Source: Hofstenia miamia
Taxonomy: Eukaryota > Xenacoelomorpha > Acoela
NCBI GenBank assembly: GCA_004352715.1
Contig: SCFE01000057.1
Coordinates: 409,289-473,288, forward strand
Direction: 5' to 3'
DNA: 64,000 nt
Shown here: piece by piece, positions 47,848-56,716 of the stretch
How the letters are laid out: each line of letters starts with the position of its first letter
Numbering within the stretch: position 1 is the stretch's first letter
Program-made: the position numbers and the translations under genes
The notes under the pieces: model-generated
Told to the model about the DNA's origin: nothing
The model's database searches: none
What the model saw: only the letters and a program-made list of their open reading frames with translations

Positions 47848-50060
47848 ATGATAATAATAATAATAATAATAATCGTTTTATTTCCCGTACAGAATACAAC
47901 TACATCATACTGTAAATAGGAAAGGATGTGCTAAGCATCAGACATAGGGGCTACATTCACACGATGTAGCGAGGCTTATTCCCATAGATAATGTATCTAA
48001 GCATCGTAGGAATAATAGAAACTTGGTACAGGTGGGTCTTTATCTGCGGCATCACGAACTTCTGTCGTGTTTCTGTATTACTACGAAAAAGTTGGAGCTC
48101 AGCTTGCAAGGGGTGCTCATCATTGTTTTGTACCTTCCATACCATCCTTATGAACTGTTGATGAAAATTATCTTCAACGATTTGATACAGGTTTCTTTTA
48201 TTGTGCTTCGTTAATTTCGCAAAATATGAGATAGGCTTGCGTAGTGTTTTCCGGAGTGCTTCAGTCAGATACAATCCAAAAGCTGTTGTGCAAAACAGGT
48301 AGTGCGGTAAAATATATTGCATGAAGATTTTGATAGAGTTCGGTTTTGATAGATATTTTAGCATGCCAGAGATACATCGTATGACATAGTTTATCTTTTT
48401 AATCAATGCCTTAACTTGCGTTTTGAAATTCAGTTCATCATCCAGGTAGATACTGAGGTACTTTATACATGTAGACTTTTCAACTAGGTTTCCATCGATA
48501 TACATTACTCTGTTTTTAATGTTGAACATGAGAGTGTTTTTCCTTCTTACACGATGAAATGTTAGTTCTCTACTCTTGGATGGATTTAACTTAAGATTAT
48601 TATTCTTTGAAAAGCTAGACACGTACTTTATGCAAGATTCATAGCCTTCGTAATCCGTTACGTCCCTTATAACAGCTAGGATTCTGGAATCGTCTGAGTA
48701 CTTCGTTATGGTGTGTTTGTTGTCCCTCATACCATCGGTAGCGAAAGTGAAAAGAAATCCTGACATTGGGCCGCCTTGAGGAATGCCTACTTTAACTTCT
48801 TCAGCTTTACTACAAGTACCTTTGATTCTTACAACTTGGCTATTTCCCTTCAAGTATGACATTAACCAGTGTGTCAGCCATGACTGATTATCTTCCATCG
48901 AACTGTCCACCATACCCAGCAGCTTATTGTGCAATACGGTATTAAATGCGGAGGTGTAGTCGAGAAATAGGCACTTGATAACCGTGTCCTTAATCTGAAG
49001 CTCCCTTGAAACTTCATTGGTTAGACACAAAATTGCGTCAAGTACTGATAAGCCTTTCTTATAAGCAAATTGATTGGGATCACGCTGACTTGAAAGGGCA
49101 TTTTGCATCTCTGAAAGAACAATACTGTCCAAGCCTTTTGCCTCAATAGGAGTAAGAACAACCGGTCTAAACTTCCTATTTGCCATGTCCGCATCTGCAA
49201 CTTTAGGGATAGGAGCTACAATACCAACTTTCCATGTAGTAGGATAGTGTAGCGTACGCAAGCTAGATGTGTATATTTTAGAATATGATGTCGATAGTTC
49301 CTCGTGCAGCTTTGAGAAAGCCCAAGCTGGAATATGGCTCCTTCCCTGGGCTTTATTTGGTTTCACTTTCTTAAAGTAGTCAGAAACAATATCTTTAGAT
49401 ATTTCGTGAGAAGAGCCACTTATGTTATGCAATATCGGATTATCCACATCCATAGTGGCGTCGCTGTTAAAACGCACAAAAAATTTATTCAACTCTTCAC
49501 CATCATCAATTCCAATATTTGACTTCATCTGACTTTTCGTTTTCCAGGTAACGAATTTATCCATTTCCTCCTTTGGCATTCTGCCAAATGTACGTTGCCT
49601 GTGTTTTTAAACAGTTTTACGTATTTGTCTCTGGATGTAGTTTCGCCGGTGCGTGTCTCTGGCTTTTATAGCTTTCTTCTTTTCCTTAACTAGCTCTAAC
49701 AAACCTGGGACACATTTAACTCGATCCAATATTGAGCTTTCTGCCGCAACTTTACAAGTTGGTACACACAAGTTTATCAGGTGGTCGATATAGCATTCAG
49801 TAGTTCTGACCGCTTCATCTACACAATCTGCCTGTAGAACGCTCCAGTCCGTCGACTGGAGCTCGTACTTGAGCCTTGATATGTTCTCAACTGTTAAATC
49901 ATACTCATGCTTGTGACCAATTCTCCTCCTCTTTGATCGACATGTTATTCGTGGTATCTGAATGAAACTGTTTTGAAGAAATCGTGCAGGTAGTAGGAGA
50001 TTCCTAGAAAGTCTGGGGTTAAGCTGGACTACTCGAAAAAAATAATTAATGATTTCATTA
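47848..50060 (-). mobile_element. 5'-truncated L2/CR1-like LINE with (ATT)n tail
   Basis: The element runs on the minus strand from about 50060 (first homologous codons, just after a T-rich run) to an (ATT)n microsatellite at 47848-47876, its 3' tail. Only the region between the endonuclease and RT, the RT and the C-terminal part of ORF2 are present. No endonuclease motifs are found upstream, so the copy is 5'-truncated as usual for LINEs. Confidence 0.8.
47957..50060 (-). pseudogene. LINE ORF2 (reverse transcriptase), one in-frame nonsense codon
   Basis: An uninterrupted 540-codon frame (ATG at 49579, stop at 47957) holds the RT: RKFRPVVLTPIEAKGLD (fingers), NQFAYKKGLSVLDAI, LFLDYTSAFNTV (motif A, first Asp about residue 207), VGIPQGGPMSGFLF (motif B) and ITKYSDDSRILAV (catalytic YSDD, residues 294-297, at 48689-48700). 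These are followed by LKLNPSKSRELTFHR and CIKYLSIYLDDELNF. Upstream and in the same frame, separated by only a TAA at 49607-49609, is the preceding linker region (49610 to about 50045) with DWSVLQAD and a basic, helical stretch RKKAIKARDTHRRNYIQRQ-like. A single base change would therefore account for the break. The catalytic box is YSDD, not the usual YADD/FADD of this group. Function is RNA-templated DNA synthesis at the target site; this copy lacks the endonuclease. Confidence 0.82.
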
Positions 50061-51949
50061 TAACTATTAAAACTTAGTAAATATAAAGGTGGACAAAACT
50101 GGAAAAAAATGATACGCTTTCTCATTTTATACATTAAGTTTTATACGAAAACATGCATTAAACAAGGAATTCCCTCAAACTTTCGTCAGCTTTCATGCAG
50201 GAAAGTAGCGGAGCAGTTTGGCAATTAATTTCGTTTTGTTAAATTCAAGAAATATTTTAATCCGAATTAGTGTCTTAGTCACTATTGTGTAGCATAATAT
50301 ATGAGCGAAGATAGAATGCAATTACAAAATATGATAAAAATATAAGTTGTTCTCAATCTGAATTTCAATCTAAATTTCAAATCTAATGGCTACAAGCAAC
50401 ATGAGAAACATAACAAAATCAAATACTTTTACTTAAATCATCAAAAACGTATGAGAAAATGAAAAAATCCAATTTTTAAAGTGAAATTTATAAGTGCTTC
50501 AAAACGAGGCGAAATTGTGGACGATGCGGTACAAAGAAGTTATTACAGATGACTGTTATGACAGACTTGACAACCAGCCGAAACCCTTCAATTGGTCTCG
50601 CTTTCCTTAAATATCTTCTGTTCTCGCAGAAATCTTTCACCTAGTTCTTCTAGTCACTTTAATAAACATAAAAATATAACTATAAGAAACACAAAACGAA
50701 TATTGAAAAAACAATAAGAGTAGAACCATATATTAGCCATGTTTAGACAAGGCTCGTGGAATATCAAATTCATTACTAAAGCTGGCTCGGCTAGGCTCGG
50801 CTCGGCTCGGAACGGAGCGTTTCACCTCGTTACAAGCTCGGCTCTTTGACAAGTTTGTGGCAGGGAATTTGCAACAATACTGATTTTGTTTTCTGGCTAT
50901 TTTGTGAATCCTGTCCAATTTCTTATCTGTTTTCAACATTCTAGAGAGCTCCTCTAGAAACATGAGAAAAAAGAATACATAGAAGATCAAATAACCAACA
51001 AACTAAAGGCCGTTCATTTTTTTACGATCCTGGATATTCAATATTCCCATTGAAAAATTTACTATATGAACCACCAAATAATTTTCGAGATTTTACCTGA
51101 CTTATCTTTTTCAAAATTTGTGGAATATTTTCGGAAGGTGAATAACCAAAACTACCAGAAGATGAAACTCCATTGCAGCTTAATAGAAAATTTGGTACCA
51201 TACATTTATTAGCTGTGCGTTCAGTAGTAGTTCTACTTTCCTTGTGCTACAAAACACAATTTTCACATGCTTATGTAATACAGTTCTGGAAAAAAGCCAA
51301 TCACTGTTATGTCCAATCTATTTCTTGATCTAAAAATATATCAAAGTCCATATCTTATTCAGAAAATATCGGGATGAATTCAGCATGCTGGGTGTATTAT
51401 ACCTATGGTTGCAATTTTCTGAGAAAATATTCGTTTCTCAAAACATAATGTAGAATATATAATTAAACGATTAAAAATTGTACACATCATTATTAAAGTA
51501 TAAAAGTAAAAATAAATATTTGGTATTAAAGAACATGGAAATTATGCATCTCTATCAAGCACAGAAAACAGCTCTGGTTTAACTCAAGCAATAAACTTCC
51601 TTCTCTTAATGCTATTTTTTAAAATTATGTCAACTATTCGTCACCTACAAGTTGCTATAAAAAGTTATTGGTCCAGAGTACTGCGATCGGCAATTGATGG
51701 ATGCTGTATGAATCTTGCCAATGTTTAAAACTTGGTGAAGTTATTCATATTGCCAACGCTGTTTGAAATCACAATAAAAAGCTGGAAGAAGATACGTTTT
51801 TGATAATAATACCATTGTGGTAGACGTATTAACAGTTGCAAGAGCATGACTATGTTGGTCTCTGGGACAAAGTGACGAGTATGAAGTTGAAGCACTCTGT
51901 GTTTTCACCTGATAATGATGCAATTAGAATAAAATGAAGTAAACTCTTG
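50061..51949. other. Non-coding stretch with a GGCTCGG-rich run
   Basis: Bases 50782-50812 contain tandem GGCTC-type pentamers on the plus strand. The same motif caps the dispersed repeat at 35905-36232. No gene is supported; frames at 50733-50990 and 51741-51923 are not recognised. Confidence 0.5.
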
Positions 51950-52285
51950 TGGAATTGGGTCAATGTGGTAGAGTTGCGAAAGCACTTAGGTCACTTGGCA
52001 TGGTCCCAATTAATGTTAAAATGAGTGCTGCTCTTGAGTCTCTTCACTCTCGACGAGATGAGTCATTACTTCCTGATACTACCATTCCTAACATAAACGC
52101 CTTCAAAATTTTTGTAAGAGATAGCCATAGCCCATTGTTTCTAGAATACTTACACCCATTTATTGTCCAAATACTCATGTAGGTTAAAAATACTTTGAAT
52201 TCCCTTTGCCTGTGGGTTAATCAATTAGCTTCAGGTAATCTGCCAGTTAAGTCCGTTCATGATTTTATACTACAAATATTATTGC
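51950..52285 (+). pseudogene. Unusual RT-family ORF, N-terminal part (copy B, left of the LINE insertion)
   Basis: The plus strand reads GQCGRVAKALRSLGMVP, then AALESLHSRRDESLLP, DTTIPNIN, and, past a stop, LCLWVNQLASGNLPVKSVHD. This is the order (GR..KAL.S.G.AP, L...HP-like, then VN.LASG.LP) found before the RT core in this family. The frame breaks at about 52180 and is cut at about 52285 by the CR1-type LINE. The RT core continues on the other side at 56717. The N-terminal part lacks any visible endonuclease domain. Confidence 0.62.
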
Positions 52286-52336
52286 TGTAAGTAAGTACAA
52301 GGGTTTAGTTAAGATGAACTAATTATCCTGTTCAAC

Positions 52337-53251
52337 ATGCTAGCAGCCATCAAAGAAACTCCTTCTGAATCCACCAACAAAACTACTCAAGTAACTCCAG
52401 AAATAAATCATGTGCCGTCTCAAACACAAAAGAAGATACAACGCCCAAAACACTTGAGAGCAGAAGCTGAATTTCTTGCCATCGGATCATCAATGTACCG
52501 TCATCTGAAAGCTCCGGGCTTACTAAGAACTGCTACATGTGTTCATTCATATCCAGGAGCCACCATTGATGACATAGCTGATTTAATTCTGCTTTATCCT
52601 GAATCGAACAATGTAAAGAGAATTCTCATCACAATAGGAAGAAACGACTTAATGCAAAAGAAAGAAGATTTTACAGATAAGTATAAGAAATTAATTAATG
52701 TTATTAAAACTAAATTTAGTTCAGCTAAAGTTTTCCTTGGTGAAGTTGCTCCTTTTCCTAAGGACGAGGTGTTAAACAAAAAATCCGCTGAACTAAATTT
52801 ACTTATTAAACAAAACGCCAAGCTGTTAAATTATACCGTTTTCGACAACTCTAACTGTTTTTATTTAGGATCTTCTGTTGATAGAAGTTTATTCACGAAA
52901 AATGGAATCCACTACACTAAACAAGGTTATGCAACGCTTGCACGCTCCATCAAATTCTTTTTTAACACGCCGCCGAACCGCGTATTTAATCAGCGATTAC
53001 GTGATGAAAAGACCTACACCGCCAGCTCGAAATCTTTTATCTTACCGTTTCCGCCTCAACACCGGTTCTCAAACGCACGCCAACCATTTTTACAAACGCT
53101 ACCCAACACCTTTGAACAATCCCCGCCAAAACATGCCTTATTTTCACCGTCAATAAACATGCGACGAAGTTATGTCGACATTCTCTCAACACCACCGCCG
53201 TTATCACCCGCAGAGGTTCAGAGGATTGGAAACTTTCTTAGACTTTTCTAA
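52337..53251 (+). CDS. CR1-type LINE ORF1, SGNH/esterase-like domain protein
   Basis: 304 residues. After a ~45-residue polar N-terminus comes an SGNH-hydrolase-like domain: FLAIGSSMYRHL (block I, G50-S51-S52), HSYPGATIDDI, RILITIGRNDL (block III, G101/N103/D104) and KNGIHYTKQGYATLARSI (block V, H192). Block V has Asn189 where the catalytic Asp of the usual DxxH motif is expected, so esterase activity is uncertain. The C-terminal ~85 residues are Pro/Ser/Phe-rich and basic, probably nucleic-acid binding. Esterase-type ORF1 proteins are known in CR1-clade LINEs, where they take the place of the coiled-coil RNA-binding ORF1 of L1. The start chosen is the first ATG in frame. The stop overlaps the ORF2 start in TAATGA. 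Confidence 0.85.
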   Translation: MLAAIKETPSESTNKTTQVTPEINHVPSQTQKKIQRPKHLRAEAEFLAIGSSMYRHLKAPGLLRTATCVHSYPGATIDDIADLILLYPESNNVKRILITIGRNDLMQKKEDFTDKYKKLINVIKTKFSSAKVFLGEVAPFPKDEVLNKKSAELNLLIKQNAKLLNYTVFDNSNCFYLGSSVDRSLFTKNGIHYTKQGYATLARSIKFFFNTPPNRVFNQRLRDEKTYTASSKSFILPFPPQHRFSNARQPFLQTLPNTFEQSPPKHALFSPSINMRRSYVDILSTPPPLSPAEVQRIGNFLRLF

Positions 53252-56200
53252 TGATGGTAAATTTTATTTTTATATTTTTGACTCTCATTGGGTTATGGCG
53301 AATTTTTCACCTAATTTATGCTATCGCTAATAACTCACCGTCTTTCATATATTTAATTCTAATTATTCTTAACTCAAAATTCAATATTACCTGTATTAGA
53401 GAAACCTTACCTATATATAAACATAATTTAAGAAACAGCATGAATACATGCAAGATATTTAAAAAATGGATTTTCATTAAAACAAAAAAACATTCTTTAT
53501 TCTACTTTCTAGTACTAACAATAATGTTACTTATATCCGGCATCGAGATTAATCCCGGGCCTTCCAAAGCCGATAATATTTATGAATACTCAGAATTATC
53601 AAACATAATGCATTCAACTAATTCTTTTAAATATATTCACATAAATTTTCAGAATCTCTCAATAAAAAATTCGGAATTTAGACAATTCATTTCTGAACTG
53701 GATTCAAACTTTATTCTGGGCATAACTGAAACCTGGTTTACAAATGATAATCACAATTCGTCCTGGTCAATCGATAACTCTAAATTTAAAATATTTAGAA
53801 AGGACAGAAATCCAACTTTTCATTTTAATAAGACAAAAGGAGGTGGTGTCATGTTTTTAATACCTAAAATACTCAAACCTAAACTTAGGACAGATATAGC
53901 AAAAGATTCAACTTATGAAAGTCTTTGGGTTGAAATTCAAAACCCAGACAAAAATTTTAATAGTCAATTATTAAATATCTCTTATTGTCCAAATAAAACT
54001 TATATAAATAACTTTTTCTTACAAATGGAAGATGAATTTTCTACTGCTCTGAGTTATAACACGAATATAATGGTAATGGGAGACTGGAATGTAAATCTTC
54101 TAAACAATAACGAAAAAAGTAAGCTTGGCAATTTTCTCAATACTTTCAATATTTCACTAATAAATAAAAAAATTCCTTCTAGAATTTCTGCTAATAGTAA
54201 AACGCTTATTGACTATTTCATGATATCAGAAAATTCTTCGTCTTATAATTATTTTTGTTTTGAATTTCCATACTCAGATCACTGCCTTATAGCTACTTAT
54301 TCGAATATTCTAAAAGTTTGTAAACCCTCTAAATCTTGGATAAAAATACGAGAAAAATCAACAGAAAATGTCGAAAAACTTCGACAGTATTTAAAAATCG
54401 AAAACTGGAATTCGATATATTCATCATTAACACCTAATGAAATGCTATCACATTTTACAAAAACTTTACTTTTCTATTTGGATATATGCTGCCCAGAAAA
54501 ATATATTCTTTCATCTGAAAATACCAAAAAAACTCAGAATAATGTTTCAAAACCATGGATTGATTCTAAATGCCTCGATTTAATCGAAATAAAGAAACAG
54601 AAATTGAAAAAATACTTAAATTCCCAAACACTGGAAAATCATAATGCTTATAAATCTGCACGAAATTTATGTAACATTGCTATAAGAAAAGCAAGTAATG
54701 ATTATTCCCGTTTTCAGTATCAAAGTCTTTCTTCCCAAAAAAATAAATGGGAATTTGTTAACAATTTGCTAAATAGAAAAAACATGCGAACCGAAGAAAT
54801 AGAAAGAATATACTATAAAGATAAATCCATTACAAATAAGAAGGAATTCTGCAATGCTTTCAATGAAGTTTTCCTAAATTTAGGAAACTACAACGGTATG
54901 AATGTACCTTTTTGCCTTAATAAACCCAAAGGAACTCCAACCTCTTTCTCTTTTCGTTTTGCAACAAAATATGAAATCATAAAGTCGATACAATGTTTAA
55001 AAAATAAATCCAGTGGACCCTCTCTAATACCAACGTGGTTCCTAAAACTCTCAGGTGACTTAATAGCTGAACCAATATGCTACATTTTAAATAATTGTAT
55101 AAAACACTCCTTTTTTCCAGATGAATTAAAATTGGCAAATATAACACCATTATTTAAAAGAAATGATCCCGAAGATTGCGAAAATTATAGACCCATTTCG
55201 ATCACTTCTCCAATCAGCAAAATTTTTGAACGAATTCTTTTTAATCAAATTAACGAACATCTTTGTAAACATGATCTCTACTCCAAAACACAATATGGTT
55301 TTCGTAAAGGTATTTCTACGAGCGACGCTTTAATACAAGCTACAGAAAAATGGCGATCAACAATAAATGATAATGAATACTCAGCAATTGCTTGCTTAGA
55401 CCTCTCGAAAGCTTTCGATTCCATAGACCGCAGTATCTTACTACAAAAAATTAAATTTCTAGGTTTTTCTAATGAAAGTATAGGTCTTATCTCCAGTTAC
55501 TTATACAATCGCATGCAAAGAGTTAAAATTAATGAATCTTTTTCAGATTGGGTATGCACTAAAAATGGGGTTCCACAGGGTACAATTTTGGGTCCGTTAT
55601 TATTTAATATTTACATAAATGATTTGTCCGAGCAAGTAACATGTGACGTTATACAATATGCAGATGACACAATATTATTTCATTCTAATAAATTTCCCGA
55701 AAAAGCGGTTCAAACTCTCGAAACAAACTGTGCTTCTCTTGCTAAATATTTTGCCTCTATAAAACTAAAAGTAAATCCACTAAAAACTCAATTCTGTATT
55801 GTTAAATCAAAAACTAAATCTACTGATACTTCAAGATACAAACTTAATTTCAACGGCATTCAAATAAAACAGGTTGATTCTTTTAAGTACCTCGGAATAA
55901 TTTTTGACATACATCTAAATTTTGAAGAGCAACTAAATCATGTTATTAGAAAAATGGCCATATCGATTAAAGCAATTAACTTAATTTCTCAAAAACTTCC
56001 AACTAAAGCAAAAATTCAATTAATATATGCTCTAATATTAAGTCATTTTAACTATGCCAATGTACTCTACACAGATATAAACCAACAATTTCTCAGGAAA
56101 TTCCAAGTGCAACTAAATTGGGCTATTAAAGTAGCAGTAAATAATCATAGCTTTAATAAGAATAATGAATATAGAAAAATTTCAAAATTATTTTTACATC

Positions 56201-56547
56201 CGCAATGTTACATCCATATAAATGTCTTAACGACGTTCTTCAAAATAGTTAACAATACTTTCCCATACTACAAAAATGACTTTCTTGCTGCAAAATTAGT
56301 CAATAAACAAAATAAAAGAACACACATAATTCAACCTATTAGGTATAAGAAACGAATAATGAAAAATTCATTTCTAAACACAGCTATAAATATGTGGAAT
56401 GAATTACCAAAATATATTAAACAAATAAGTAGATTAAAAAACTTTAAAATGAATATTAAAAAATATTTTTGCACTTATAATATAAAAAAACTGAAATGGC
56501 GAGGTTATAAATTTTATAATCCTGATTACTCTATTAATAGAAACTAG
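53251..56547 (+). CDS. CR1-type LINE ORF2: 2A-type leader, endonuclease, reverse transcriptase
   Basis: 1,098 residues. Residues 1-96 include hydrophobic segments (about 4-26, 31-41 and 83-96). Residues 97-104 are GIEINPGP, a 2A-like ribosome-skipping motif predicted to release a 103-residue membrane-type leader. The apurinic-type endonuclease follows: HINFQN (N132), GITETWF (E160), a tyrosine loop SYCPNK, MGDWNVN (277-280) and YSDH (342-344), all intact. The RT spans about 600-890: ANITPLFKR, NYRPISIT (648-650), YGFRKG, CLDLSKAFDS (D717), NGVPQGTILGP (773-777) and QYADDTILF (803-806). C-terminal words are FKYLGIIFD and FLNTAINMWNELP. The product nicks target DNA and primes cDNA synthesis there. 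Its start lies in a TAATGATGG overlap with ORF1, suggesting termination-reinitiation. Confidence 0.93.
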   Translation: MMVNFIFIFLTLIGLWRIFHLIYAIANNSPSFIYLILIILNSKFNITCIRETLPIYKHNLRNSMNTCKIFKKWIFIKTKKHSLFYFLVLTIMLLISGIEINPGPSKADNIYEYSELSNIMHSTNSFKYIHINFQNLSIKNSEFRQFISELDSNFILGITETWFTNDNHNSSWSIDNSKFKIFRKDRNPTFHFNKTKGGGVMFLIPKILKPKLRTDIAKDSTYESLWVEIQNPDKNFNSQLLNISYCPNKTYINNFFLQMEDEFSTALSYNTNIMVMGDWNVNLLNNNEKSKLGNFLNTFNISLINKKIPSRISANSKTLIDYFMISENSSSYNYFCFEFPYSDHCLIATYSNILKVCKPSKSWIKIREKSTENVEKLRQYLKIENWNSIYSSLTPNEMLSHFTKTLLFYLDICCPEKYILSSENTKKTQNNVSKPWIDSKCLDLIEIKKQKLKKYLNSQTLENHNAYKSARNLCNIAIRKASNDYSRFQYQSLSSQKNKWEFVNNLLNRKNMRTEEIERIYYKDKSITNKKEFCNAFNEVFLNLGNYNGMNVPFCLNKPKGTPTSFSFRFATKYEIIKSIQCLKNKSSGPSLIPTWFLKLSGDLIAEPICYILNNCIKHSFFPDELKLANITPLFKRNDPEDCENYRPISITSPISKIFERILFNQINEHLCKHDLYSKTQYGFRKGISTSDALIQATEKWRSTINDNEYSAIACLDLSKAFDSIDRSILLQKIKFLGFSNESIGLISSYLYNRMQRVKINESFSDWVCTKNGVPQGTILGPLLFNIYINDLSEQVTCDVIQYADDTILFHSNKFPEKAVQTLETNCASLAKYFASIKLKVNPLKTQFCIVKSKTKSTDTSRYKLNFNGIQIKQVDSFKYLGIIFDIHLNFEEQLNHVIRKMAISIKAINLISQKLPTKAKIQLIYALILSHFNYANVLYTDINQQFLRKFQVQLNWAIKVAVNNHSFNKNNEYRKISKLFLHPQCYIHINVLTTFFKIVNNTFPYYKNDFLAAKLVNKQNKRTHIIQPIRYKKRIMKNSFLNTAINMWNELPKYIKQISRLKNFKMNIKKYFCTYNIKKLKWRGYKFYNPDYSINRN

Positions 56548-56695
56548 CAATCGCCATAGCCCAAGTTAACCACTTTTATTTGTAAATATTCGTTGTTTTC
56601 TTTTATGTTTAGTTTTTTTATTACTTTCTTGACGCTTTCAGAATTTGTTATCAGTATTTCTATTTATTGTTAAAACAATTTCTGAATATAGATTT

Positions 56696-56715
56696 TTCTT
56701 CTTCTTCTTCTTCTT
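56696..56715 (+). repeat. (TTC)n 3' tail of the CR1-type LINE
   Basis: Tandem TTC units end the LINE; RT-family sequence resumes right after. Confidence 0.85.
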
Positions 56716-56716
56716 G

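Larger units (their letters stand above)
52286..56716 (+). mobile_element. Apparently full-length CR1-type LINE with intact ORF1 and ORF2
   Basis: Two long, uninterrupted, overlapping ORFs (304 and 1,098 codons) are followed by a ~150-bp 3' UTR and a (TTC)n tail at 56696-56715. The insertion splits an older RT-family ORF: coding words of that family end near 52285 and resume at 56717, with only about 15-20 codons unaccounted for. No target duplication is obvious. The lack of any stop, with all endonuclease and RT residues conserved, suggests a recently active copy. The 5' boundary is approximate, set by the loss of homology to the host RT relic. Confidence 0.85.
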
